Positions 15,222 through 22,010 of a stretch of DNA of 26,583 nt are shown here, piece after piece. The number at the start of each line of letters is the position of its first letter. Position 1 is the stretch's first letter. Under the pieces are notes generated by a model. That model did not search any database, was not told the DNA's origin, and saw only the letters and a program-made list of their open reading frames with translations. The DNA is from an uncultured Oscillospiraceae bacterium (GTDB lineage: Bacteria; Bacillota; Clostridia; Oscillospirales; Ruminococcaceae), in the NCBI GenBank assembly GCA_934446455.1, contig CAKSEE010000042.1, forward strand, positions 1 to 26,583, in the 5' to 3' direction. A program made the translations under genes and the position numbers.

Positions 15222-16407
15222 GCAGGGAGAACTGTTTTTTCGCCGCCCTGCGCTTTCTTTTTGTCAAAGGACAGCGCTTCTGCGATTGCCTGACTTGTCC
15301 TTGCCTGTGCTTCTTGGAACATATGACAGTAGATGTTGCTCGTCGTTGAAACTTGAGCGTGTCCTAAATCGCCCGATACCGCCACCACATCAACTCCTGC
15401 GTTTATGAGCAGACTTGCGTGTAAGTGCCTCAGGGAGTGAATATCGCAAAATCTTATGCCTTTCTTTTCGCAGAACTCCTTGAACCAAAAGTACGGAGTG
15501 TTGTTGTGCATAGGGCTTCCGTCCCACTTGATGAACAGGCGGTCAAAATCCTGCCACTTGTCACCCAGACGAGCGCACTCTGCGTCCTGTTCCTTTCTCA
15601 GCTCCCACAGCATATCCATAACGTACTGCGGATATTTCTGTGTTCTTTGAGATTTCTTTGTCTTTGTCGTGTCGGTATAAATGCCATTTGTTCCGGTGTA
15701 GTTGGACGTTCTGCGGACTTTAATCGTGTTGTTTTCAAAATCCACGTCCTTCCACTCCAAACCGAGCAGCTCACCACGGCGAGCTTGAAAAACACTCTGA
15801 ACTTTGTCGGAACATCATCACCGTCAAGCAGCTCGAATACACGGGTAATCTCCTGTATGGTGTAGATGTCCTTTTCCTTTGCCTCGCCTTTGGGTACTGT
15901 CACCTTGCGGCAAGGATTGTCGGAAATCATATCCATTTTCACAGCGTAGCTGAATACATCGGATATGAAGCTCAAGTGATGAATTACGGTCTTTCTTGCA
16001 AGGGGCTTGCCCGTTCGCTCACTCGTGCTGTTTATAAGGTCATTGACAAACTGCTGAATGTGTCTGCCCGTAATCTTGTCGAGCCTTAAATGCCCGATTG
16101 CGGGATAAACTCGGTCTGTAAGCTGTTTCATTCTAACAAAAGAGGTGTTGCGGAGATTGATTTTTGCGTACTCCTCAAACCACTGCTCTGCAAAGGTTTC
16201 AAACTTGATAGTTGCCACAACCTGTCCCTTTTTGCATTCTTCCTCAAACATTACGCACTGCCTGTCAAGCTCTTTCTTGATTTGCCGAGCTGACATATCG
16301 GGGTCAGGTCGCCAAGTCCTCGTCTGAACAACCTGTTTGCCGTTTACATCATATCCGCAGGATACCTTTATTCGGTAGCTGTCGCCTCTTTTTGTGACTG
16401 TTGCCAT
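15218..16407 (-). pseudogene. frameshifted Tn916-like tyrosine recombinase (integrase)
   Basis: The first 210 codons give an intact N-terminal region: a short AP2-like arm-binding part (GDSYRIKVSCGYDVNGKQVV), a SAM-like core-binding domain and the start of the catalytic domain, ending FFKLAV. The rest (from about 15774 leftward) continues one frame over as RRGELLGLEWKDVDF and runs to the end with HSLRHLHASLL, GDLGHAQVSTTSN and the Tyr nucleophile in IYCHM. The two parts do not join. The join shows a single CGCCGT where two are expected, so a 19-bp deletion between short repeats would explain both the frame and the missing VFSG-type residues; restoring it gives 402 residues, the usual Tn916-type size. 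ATG at 16407 has AGGAGG. A sequencing error is the alternative. Confidence 0.88.
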
Positions 16408-16461
16408 ATACTTAAACTCCTCCTCGTCAATTTAAGATTATGACACATCTTACCGCCTATA

Positions 16462-16491
16462 ATTATACACTTTAAAGTGGTAAATTGTCAA
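16462..16491 (-). promoter_or_regulatory. recombinase promoter with palindrome in the spacer
   Basis: Minus strand TTGACA (16486-16491), an 18-base spacer and TATAAT (16462-16467). The perfect palindrome CACTTTAAAGTG (16468-16479) sits in the spacer and is a natural operator site for the excisionase or the XRE regulator. Confidence 0.82.
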
Positions 16492-16494
16492 TAC

Positions 16495-16716
16495 CTAATT
16501 TGCGATTTCTTCGACTTTTTCATTGTAGTTGCTTTTAGCCCCCTCGCAAAGCACTACCTTGTACAAGTTTTCCTCATATATAAGGTACTTTCTGCCTGCC
16601 TTAAAGCACGGGAGCTGTCCCGAAATACACATTTGCCGCACTCTGAACGGTGTTAGTCCGTCAATCAGGCTTGCGGCTTCTTTTATGGTGAGAACTCGTT
16701 TTTTAGGCACAATCAC
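16495..16716 (-). CDS. excisionase-like helix-turn-helix protein
   Basis: A 73-residue protein directly before the recombinase. RVLTIKEAASLIDGLTPFRV and the following RQMCISGQLPCFKAGRKYLI match the winged HTH of excisionase/MerR-like DNA-binding proteins used for element excision. GTG at 16716 is chosen because AAAGGAG lies five bases upstream; the longer frame to 16839 crosses the palindrome and the inverted repeat and is unlikely to be coding. Order xis-int towards the tRNA is typical of integrative elements. With the recombinase broken it may now act only as a regulator. Confidence 0.8.
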   Translation of the reverse strand: MIVPKKRVLTIKEAASLIDGLTPFRVRQMCISGQLPCFKAGRKYLIYEENLYKVVLCEGAKSNYNEKVEEIAN

Positions 16717-16766
16717 ATCAACTCCTTTGTTGCAGTTACCGAAAACCTCTTTTCCGAAAAATATGC

Positions 16767-16851
16767 TTACACAAAGGAATGAATAACCGAATACGGAATT
16801 TGCGGTGCTATATGTAGCACCTTTTTTGCGTTGTAACATTCGTTTGTGTAA
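16767..16851. repeat. palindrome copy inside a larger inverted repeat, upstream of the excisionase gene
   Basis: The exact 18-bp palindrome GGTGCTATATGTAGCACC is at 16804-16821, followed by T6. It is flanked by a 15-bp inverted repeat, TTACACAAAGGAATG (16767-16781) and CATTCGTTTGTGTAA (16837-16851), with one mismatch. The same palindrome is the core of every complete cassette module further right. On the plus strand palindrome plus T6 also forms an intrinsic terminator. Confidence 0.75.
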
Positions 16852-16865
16852 ACAGATTAGACTAT

Positions 16866-16896
16866 TAAAAGGGCGGTTGTGCAGAACAGCCGCCCT
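16866..16896 (-). terminator. intrinsic terminator of the minus-strand leader
   Basis: A GC-rich stem of 7 bp (AGGGCGG with CCGCCCT) and TTTTA on the minus strand. Its upstream arm overlaps GGCTGTT (on the minus strand), which can instead pair with AACAGCC 22 bases earlier (plus-strand 16913-16919), giving a possible antiterminator. Confidence 0.7.
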
Positions 16897-17279
16897 GTTA
16901 TTATATTCTGTTGGCTGTTAAAGCAAGCCGTAGGCAATCACGCAGCCTACGCATAGGGATTTCACCTCTAGCCATTCCTGTGGCATAGCCGTCGCCGGAA
17001 GTATCATTATTACCGTATCAATATGGAATTCTTACTGCTCGTTTCTTTACTACTCGGCTTGCGTTAGCTTTTCGGCTGATTGCTTCATTCTCCTTTGCAA
17101 ACTCTCGCCCTCAAAGTCCTTATGACTATATTATTTCACGACGGGTATGTGCAAACTATTGGAATTCCGCAACAGAAAGTCATCGCACCACACAGATACA
17201 GTATTTTGTGCTTGCTCGTTAAATTGTCAAAGAACTGTTAGTGTTCGGGAAACCCTTTTTTAAGGTTTGTCCCTTAACT
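16866..17279 (-). ncRNA. candidate structured noncoding RNA or attenuated leader
   Basis: About 410 bases without a credible gene lie between a consensus minus-strand promoter and a minus-strand terminator. The transcript would contain CGTAGGC/GCCTACG (7-bp stem near 16930-16955), GCCA/TGGC and other short stems, and only tiny reading frames (for example a 12-codon one starting within AAAGGAGAATG near 17090). I do not recognise a known RNA family. It could be a free RNA of the element or a leader controlling excisionase and recombinase expression. The extent is inferred from promoter and terminator only. Confidence 0.45.
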
Positions 17280-17285
17280 AATTTC

Positions 17286-17314
17286 ATTATACCATTGAAA
17301 TCCGAATATTTCAA
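17286..17314 (-). promoter_or_regulatory. sigma-A promoter driving the noncoding stretch
   Basis: Minus strand TTGAAA (17309-17314), a 17-base spacer and TATAAT (17286-17291). No gene follows for over 500 bases. The 250 bases from here to the XRE gene at 17565 show no gene on either strand that I trust. Confidence 0.8.
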
Positions 17315-17564
17315 AGGACTTTTTCTTCATAACACCTCGTATTTTAGCACTTTTACTTCATATCCTTTTCCGACTACAAAATACCCTTTTAAGACATTTC
17401 TGACATAATAAGACAGCGCATACCAAAATACCCCATAATGCGCCACTTTATGCACTTGCGGTTTATCGTAAGTGTCATTAGCATATTATTAGGTGACATT
17501 TTTCCCATTATTATCGGCTTTTTCGGGAATTGTCGCCAAAATAATATAAGGAGGACTTTACCCA

Positions 17565-17924
17565 ATGGAAAGTTCAACAAAGGACACTTTAAGCAAAAGA
17601 TTAGTGCAGCTCCGTACGGAAAGAGGTTGGACGCAGAGCGACCTCGTGGAGAAGATGTACTTATCGCAGCGCAGCATCAGCAAAATTGAGAAAGGCGAAT
17701 GTACCCTCTCAAACCTCATTCTGCTTGCGGACTTGTACGAGGTATCGACTGATTACCTGTTAGGGCGTTCCGCAGAGAGAAGATTTATCACTCTCGGTCT
17801 TGACCCGCTCACAACCGACATCATCGAGCAGCTTAACCTCTTTACCACGGCTGAAAAAGAAATCCTCTTAAAGCACCTTAAACTCTCCAATGCCCTTAAA
17901 TCGGGCAAAACCACCACCGTATAA
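17565..17924 (+). CDS. XRE-family transcriptional regulator
   Basis: 119 residues. The N-terminal HTH is clear: LSKRLVQLRTERGWTQSDLV, then LSQRSISKIEKGECTLS and LLADLYEVSTDYLLG (about residues 9-66). The C-terminal part is helical (TAEKEILLKHLKLSNALK) and probably mediates dimerisation. ATG at 17565 has AAGGAGG nine to ten bases upstream. It is the only plus-strand gene in the island and is divergent from the excisionase/recombinase side, the place of the repressor in many integrative elements. A hairpin (17933-17960) and the first palindrome of the cassette array follow it. Confidence 0.9.
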   Translation: MESSTKDTLSKRLVQLRTERGWTQSDLVEKMYLSQRSISKIEKGECTLSNLILLADLYEVSTDYLLGRSAERRFITLGLDPLTTDIIEQLNLFTTAEKEILLKHLKLSNALKSGKTTTV

Positions 17925-17968
17925 GCAAAACGCTCCCGAAACTGTTCACGGCTTCGGGAGTAGCTTGT

Positions 17969-18100
17969 GGTGCTATATGTAGCACCTTGCAATTATCAAG
18001 TTGTGGGTATTCTGTTGTGTTCTCCTTAATGTAAGAAAACGACCAAAGACAAGCTGTCTTTAGTCGTTTGTCATTTCAGAAACTGCTCGACTTATGGGAA
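17969..18100. repeat. cassette module A (terminator half, array end next to the XRE gene)
   Basis: Starts exactly at the palindrome GGTGCTATATGTAGCACC (17969-17986), continues with the conserved TTGCAATTATCAAGTTGTGG segment and the terminator, and ends with the inverted-end sequence CTGCTCGACTTATGGGAA (18083-18100). The promoter half present in modules B and D is absent: left of the palindrome is XRE-side sequence. This is the first copy of the array. Confidence 0.88.
18037..18069 (-). terminator. terminator in module A
   Basis: 14-base arms (AAACGACTAAAGAC on the minus strand with its G-U-containing partner), a 5-base loop and TTTTCTT on the minus strand. Terminates the gene at 18116-18388. 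Confidence 0.85.
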
Positions 18101-18115
18101 TTTGACACTTTGTAT

Positions 18116-18388
18116 TTATCGAGAATACTCTTGAAACCATTTTGCAAAGCGTGATTTATTGAAAATAATGAATTTATATAGTTCTCCATTTTTCATATTA
18201 ACTGTTGCTATTGGAAAGACTATCCACTTCCAAGAGATTTCTTTTATTTCCTGCATCGGCAAAACTAAATTTCTGTATTTTTTGTCAACTGTAAGCTTGT
18301 TTGTCTTGTAAGTAAGCGACTGACTATCGAGGTACAGACCTCCTCCAAGTATGCCATTGTGACACAAACTGCAAACAAAAGATTTCAT
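18116..18388 (-). CDS. small PH-like domain protein with N-terminal CxxC, unknown function
   Basis: 90 residues beginning MKSFVCSLCHNGILGGGLYL. After the CxxC pair the pattern is beta-rich (SLTYKTNKL, NLVLPMQEIKEISW, KWIVFPIATVNMKNGELYKF) and ends in a helix (KSRFAKWFQEYSR), like bacterial PH/GRAM-type domains. ATG at 18388 has GGAGGG eight bases upstream. It is the sole gene of the first cassette; its promoter is in module B and its terminator in module A. Function unknown. Confidence 0.65.
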   Translation of the reverse strand: MKSFVCSLCHNGILGGGLYLDSQSLTYKTNKLTVDKKYRNLVLPMQEIKEISWKWIVFPIATVNMKNGELYKFIIFNKSRFAKWFQEYSR

Positions 18389-18446
18389 AGAAACATCCCT
18401 CCATTAAATTCCGATTTGTCGAGCAGATTATCAGCCCGTCTTACTC

Positions 18447-18475
18447 ATTATATCATAAGCAACCAAAAATTTCAA
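18447..18475 (-). promoter_or_regulatory. module B promoter
   Basis: Minus strand TTGAAA (18470-18475), 17-base spacer, TATAAT (18447-18452); drives the 18116-18388 gene. Confidence 0.88.
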
Positions 18476-18585
18476 TATATTTCTACAGACGAGCTAATTT
18501 TCAGATGTACCGCCTATGGTGCTATATGCAGAACCCTGCAATTATCAAGTTGTGGGTATTCTATTGTGTTCTCCTTAATGTAAGA

Positions 18586-18618
18586 AAACGACCAAAGACA
18601 AGCTGTCTTTAGTCGTTT
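18586..18618 (-). terminator. terminator in module B
   Basis: Same hairpin and T-tract as in module A; terminates the kinase gene. Confidence 0.85.
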
Positions 18619-18673
18619 GTCATTTCAGGAACTGCTCGACTTATGGGAATATATCGGATAGATAAATCAAGAT

Positions 18674-19714
18674 TCAACCGAACAACGGAAATTCTTGTAA
18701 ATCAATAAGGCGATTACGCATATTATTCATAAACCGGCAAATCGCATCTGCTTGTTTCTTTTCTATTAGGCTTTTAAGATTCCCCTCATCAAAGCTCATA
18801 TCGCCCAGCCAATAGGCAGAAATAACTGCACACAAATAAGGATATATATCCTTTTGGAGATTTGTAAAGGGACGTACACTATCATATCCGTTTAGAAAAG
18901 CAGATAGAATATTCTGCTCTCTTTCGGAATAATCATCTTTATAGTCCATAAGCCTTGATTCAAAAACAGCCTGCATGATTACATCGTAGAACAACACATT
19001 ATCGCCGCTGTTATTATAATCAAACACGCCCATTTCACTATCGTCAGTGATATACAGATTGCAAAGGCTTATATCTCCTTGTACCGCATACTGAGTTTCT
19101 TCCTTGAATACTTCTATTTTTCTTAGGTAACTTTCTGTTATTGATTCAATTTCATCGTAGAGGGACGGTTCAATTTCTCTCAGTATTTCTTTGTTCTCGG
19201 AAAATACGGATATATCGAATAATTCATTTCGTAAAAGCGGATTAAACATCACCTTATCATACACATGAAGATTCATTTTCTCTGAAACATTATGCATTTG
19301 TGCAAGCAATACGCCCGTCATACGAGCAATCTTTTCGTCAACTGCTTTTACTTCTCCGTCACAAAAATCTTCTATTGTAACAATAACATCATACCCATTA
19401 ATGTGATAGTCATTTGCGTAATGTCCGTCGATATGGTATATATACGGAGTTTTTATTCCGCCCTTTGACAGTTGAACAGCAAAACGACACTGGGCTTCAA
19501 TGTGTTCCTTTGTTACATTCCGTTCGTTTTTGAACCGGATAACAACAGCAGAATGCTTTTCAAAAACCACTTTGATGATAAGTCGTACTTCCTTTGAATC
19601 CTTATTCTCTTCATCATAGTTATATCGCTGTAGTTCATAAAAAGCAGTAGGGCATTCATCTATACTATATTCGTTTGCTATTTTTCTAATATCCGCTAAA
19701 TTCACTTCAAACAT
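18674..19714 (-). CDS. APH-family phosphotransferase
   Basis: 346 residues with the protein-kinase-like fold of aminoglycoside phosphotransferases and choline/homoserine-type kinases. The catalytic loop reads QGDISLCNLYI (about residue 215; family form HGDLHxxN) and the metal-binding Asp is in GVFDYNNSGDN about 17 residues later. The N-terminal lobe has VVIRFKNERN and FAVQLSKGGIKTPYIY. The first residue of the catalytic loop is Gln where His is usual, and the substrate cannot be told from sequence, so a resistance role is not shown. ATG at 19714 has only a weak ribosome-binding site. One-gene cassette between modules B and C. Confidence 0.82.
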   Translation of the reverse strand: MFEVNLADIRKIANEYSIDECPTAFYELQRYNYDEENKDSKEVRLIIKVVFEKHSAVVIRFKNERNVTKEHIEAQCRFAVQLSKGGIKTPYIYHIDGHYANDYHINGYDVIVTIEDFCDGEVKAVDEKIARMTGVLLAQMHNVSEKMNLHVYDKVMFNPLLRNELFDISVFSENKEILREIEPSLYDEIESITESYLRKIEVFKEETQYAVQGDISLCNLYITDDSEMGVFDYNNSGDNVLFYDVIMQAVFESRLMDYKDDYSEREQNILSAFLNGYDSVRPFTNLQKDIYPYLCAVISAYWLGDMSFDEGNLKSLIEKKQADAICRFMNNMRNRLIDLQEFPLFG

Positions 19715-19728
19715 TATTTCACCATAAA

Positions 19729-19879
19729 TTCCGATTTGTCGGGCAGATTATCAACCCGTCTTACTCATTATATCATAAGCAACCAAAAATTTCAATATAT
19801 TTCTACAGACGAGCTAATTTTCAGATGTACCGCCTATGGTGCTATATGCAGAACCCTGCAATTATCAAGTTGTGGGTAT
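19729..19879. repeat. cassette module C (right part truncated)
   Basis: TTCCGATTTGTCGGGCAG start (19729-19746), promoter, variant palindrome GGTGCTATATGCAGAACC (19838-19855, identical to that in module B) and the first 24 bases of the terminator half. Identity stops after GGGTAT at 19879 and the end of the PaaK-like gene follows. The terminator is lost, so that gene has no terminator of its own here. Confidence 0.88.
19767..19795 (-). promoter_or_regulatory. module C promoter
   Basis: Minus strand TTGAAA (19790-19795), 17-base spacer, TATAAT (19767-19772); drives the kinase gene. Confidence 0.88.
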
Positions 19880-19896
19880 GCTATCCTGCTTCAAAT

Positions 19897-21240
19897 TTAA
19901 CTTTTAGCAATAATATGCTTATATTTTCCGCTGACAGGGTGTGCCGCAGGTGCTTCATCAGAAAGATAAACCTCTGTAAAAACACCATTTTCAGAAAGAT
20001 AATCCTCGACAGCTTTTTTCGCCGAATTAAACATTTCCTGCTTATTATCGGCAATCAGCCGCAGTTCAAGGCGGTCGTCGTTATGCTGAATAAGCTGAAA
20101 GCGATTTATTCCGTGAACCTCTTTAAGTATTGCGTAAAGCAGCATTGGCGCAATACTTACTCCATTTTCAAAACAGAGAATATCATCGGTTCTGCCTTCA
20201 ATAGTAAGCCACGGTCTTGTATTACCGCATTTGCAAGGTTCTTCGTGCATTACAATTCTGTCCGTGATTTCAAATCGGATTATCGGACAGATTTTATTCG
20301 CCAGATTTGTCAACAGAACCTTTGCAGATAGCGTACCGAAGGGAACAGGCTGATTATTTTCGTCAACAGCTTCAAGAATAACCCAGTCGTCGTTTATATG
20401 GAAATGACGTTCTGTACATTCGCAAGCCATAGTTCCGCCCTCGGTGCAGGAATAATTCGTCTGAACATAACAGCCAAAGACCTCTGACAAATGCTTGCGT
20501 ACTCCGTCGTTAAGTTTTTCGCCGCCTGTCATTATTATTGCAGGCTTGATTTTAAGTCTGCCCCGCTCCTGTTCAGCCGCAAGAACCTCCATAGCCGTAG
20601 GATAACAGCCTATCATCGAGGGCTGAAATTCGTTAAGAATACTTACAATTTCATCGGTTGGCTTGCGTACATCGCAGGTTTTCATCACCTTTTTCTTCCA
20701 CGGCATTTTACGAAGATTGTATCTTACAGAGCCACAGCCAAGATAAAAGCCGCCGTCCGCAAACAGAGCCATAGTTTTTTTGCCCGATTTCATAAATGCA
20801 GTCAAATCATCTTTTCGTGCAAAGCTTCGGAGCGCCCCGATAGCCGAAGAAACATTTATTGTTGTTTCATCATAGAGCATAATGCAGGGATTTCCCGTAG
20901 AACCCGAGGTTGTATAGACAAGATATTTTCCGTCAAGCTTTGTTCCGACATTTGAAACATCGGACATAAAATTCTCAACCTTTGCTGTTGTTATACTGCT
21001 GTCTGTAAGCCACTTATCGAAATTTGACATCATTTCCTGCTTATTTGTAACAGGTATTTCGGACAAAGGCGTATTTTCATCCACATTCTTATAAAGTTCC
21101 GCAAAATACGGGCTGTTTTCCTTTACATAAGATACAAGCTCCCTCAAACGCTTCTGCTGTAATGCTGTTCGTTCCGCAGTACTCATTTTATCAGCCTTTC
21201 TTGTAAGAGCGAGCGCTTTTATTAAACCGATTTTTCTCAT
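19897..21240 (-). CDS. PaaK/CapK-like adenylate-forming enzyme (ANL superfamily)
   Basis: 447 residues. The AMP/phosphate loop YTTSGSTGNPC is at about residue 109, the region MTGGEKLNDGVRKHL near 237, the aromatic motif QTNYSCTEGG near 258, and the late ANL motif IRFEITDRI followed by IEGRTDDIL near 342. It resembles phenylacetate-CoA ligase and CapK/coenzyme F synthetase-type proteins, which activate a carboxylate with ATP. The CKCG near residue 331 may bind metal. The substrate is unknown. The start overlaps the end of the TetR gene by four bases, so TetR controls its own partner enzyme, perhaps sensing the substrate or product. Confidence 0.83.
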   Translation of the reverse strand: MRKIGLIKALALTRKADKMSTAERTALQQKRLRELVSYVKENSPYFAELYKNVDENTPLSEIPVTNKQEMMSNFDKWLTDSSITTAKVENFMSDVSNVGTKLDGKYLVYTTSGSTGNPCIMLYDETTINVSSAIGALRSFARKDDLTAFMKSGKKTMALFADGGFYLGCGSVRYNLRKMPWKKKVMKTCDVRKPTDEIVSILNEFQPSMIGCYPTAMEVLAAEQERGRLKIKPAIIMTGGEKLNDGVRKHLSEVFGCYVQTNYSCTEGGTMACECTERHFHINDDWVILEAVDENNQPVPFGTLSAKVLLTNLANKICPIIRFEITDRIVMHEEPCKCGNTRPWLTIEGRTDDILCFENGVSIAPMLLYAILKEVHGINRFQLIQHNDDRLELRLIADNKQEMFNSAKKAVEDYLSENGVFTEVYLSDEAPAAHPVSGKYKHIIAKS

Positions 21241-21809
21241 AATGAACGTCCTTTCGCACCCTGCACCATATCGGCAACAGTCTGTTTCATCATTAACGCA
21301 ACCTGTTCATCGCTGAACTCCATGTGATTTACGCATATCATCGTTCCTATTCCCATCAAAAAAAGACAGCTCCGAAGAAGTATATCCTTGCAGGTGTCTT
21401 CTTCCAGCCCGTAAAGCTCTGTCATTTTTGATATCATTTTTTTATTGCTTTCAAAATTCATCATTACATCAAGCAGAGTGTTCCCCTTGAAGCTGTTTGA
21501 AAGGTACAGCATTTGATAAAGCTTCGGCTTATTTCTTGCAAGGTCAAGAACCCATTTTGTAGTTCTCGGGAGGAAATCGGGCATCTTCTCAAATGCAAGG
21601 ATTTCCTGAACGAATTTATCGCAGGCGTAGTCAAAGGTTGCCTGACGGAGTTCCTCCATTGTAGGAAAATGACTGAACACAGGCTGAATGGAACAGCCCA
21701 CCGATTTAGCCACGCTTCTTGAAGTAACAGCGTCAATACCTTTTTCTTCTGCTATTACTAATGCGTGCTCAAGTAGGATTTCTTTTGTTATTTTCTGTTT
21801 CGGTGGCAT
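21237..21809 (-). CDS. TetR/AcrR-family transcriptional regulator
   Basis: 190 residues. The N-terminal HTH is ITKEILLEHALVIAEEKG, DAVTSRSVAKSVGCSIQPVF and FPTMEELRQATFDYACDKF (about residues 6-65), the usual TetR pattern; the C-terminal ligand-binding part is helical. I chose ATG at 21809 (AAGGAGA eight bases upstream, protein begins MPPKQKITKE); the frame further upstream crosses the operator. It is the first gene of a two-gene operon with the PaaK-like enzyme and has its own promoter with a strong inverted repeat. Confidence 0.9.
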   Translation of the reverse strand: MPPKQKITKEILLEHALVIAEEKGIDAVTSRSVAKSVGCSIQPVFSHFPTMEELRQATFDYACDKFVQEILAFEKMPDFLPRTTKWVLDLARNKPKLYQMLYLSNSFKGNTLLDVMMNFESNKKMISKMTELYGLEEDTCKDILLRSCLFLMGIGTMICVNHMEFSDEQVALMMKQTVADMVQGAKGRSL

Positions 21810-21827
21810 AATACATCTCCTTCTATA

Positions 21828-21886
21828 ATATATCTTATGGTATATATCATAAGATATATTATACGATATATTATGGCTTTTGTCAA
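21828..21886 (-). promoter_or_regulatory. promoter and operator of the TetR-PaaK operon
   Basis: Minus strand TTGACA (21881-21886), 17-base spacer, TATAAT (21858-21863). A perfect 12-bp inverted repeat, ATATATCTTATG (21828-21839) and CATAAGATATAT (21848-21859), covers the end of the -10 box and the transcript start, as expected for TetR autorepression. Confidence 0.88.
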
Positions 21887-21916
21887 GTATTTTGCAAATC
21901 AATTTAATTTTTCCTC

Positions 21917-21960
21917 ATAAAAAAAGCCAATAAACGGTGATTTTCCCGTTCATCGGCTTT
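21917..21960 (-). terminator. terminator of the alpha/beta hydrolase gene
   Basis: 15-bp stem with two G-U wobbles on the minus strand (arms 21946-21960 and 21923-21937) followed by TTTTTTT. It is unrelated to the module terminator. Confidence 0.85.
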
Positions 21961-22010
21961 GAGGATTTATGTTCGTTTCTTTTATAGCAGTGTATGCGCA
22001 AATCAAGGAT

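Larger units (their letters stand above)
18409..18649. repeat. cassette module B (complete, 241 bp)
   Basis: Bounded by TTCCGATTTGTCGAGCAG (18409-18426) and CTGCTCGACTTATGGGAA (18632-18649), inverted repeats matching at 15 of 18 positions. From right to left (direction of transcription): terminator, variant palindrome GGTGCTATATGCAGAACC (18518-18535, three changes from the perfect form), conserved ACCGCCTAT and CGAGC segments, promoter, and a 5'-UTR hairpin. Separates the PH-like gene from the kinase gene. Confidence 0.92.

Noticed and set aside
16717..16839. N-terminal extension of the excisionase-like protein to 114 residues
   Set aside because: The extension crosses the palindrome and inverted repeat and lacks a ribosome-binding site, whereas GTG 16716 has a strong one.
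17389..17580. 63-codon minus-strand frame overlapping the XRE start
   Set aside because: No ribosome-binding site, no domain, low-complexity AT-rich sequence and overlap with a sound gene.
18674..19714. Aminoglycoside resistance gene
   Set aside because: The fold is APH-like, but the catalytic loop starts QGD rather than HGD and the substrate pocket cannot be judged; resistance is not supported.
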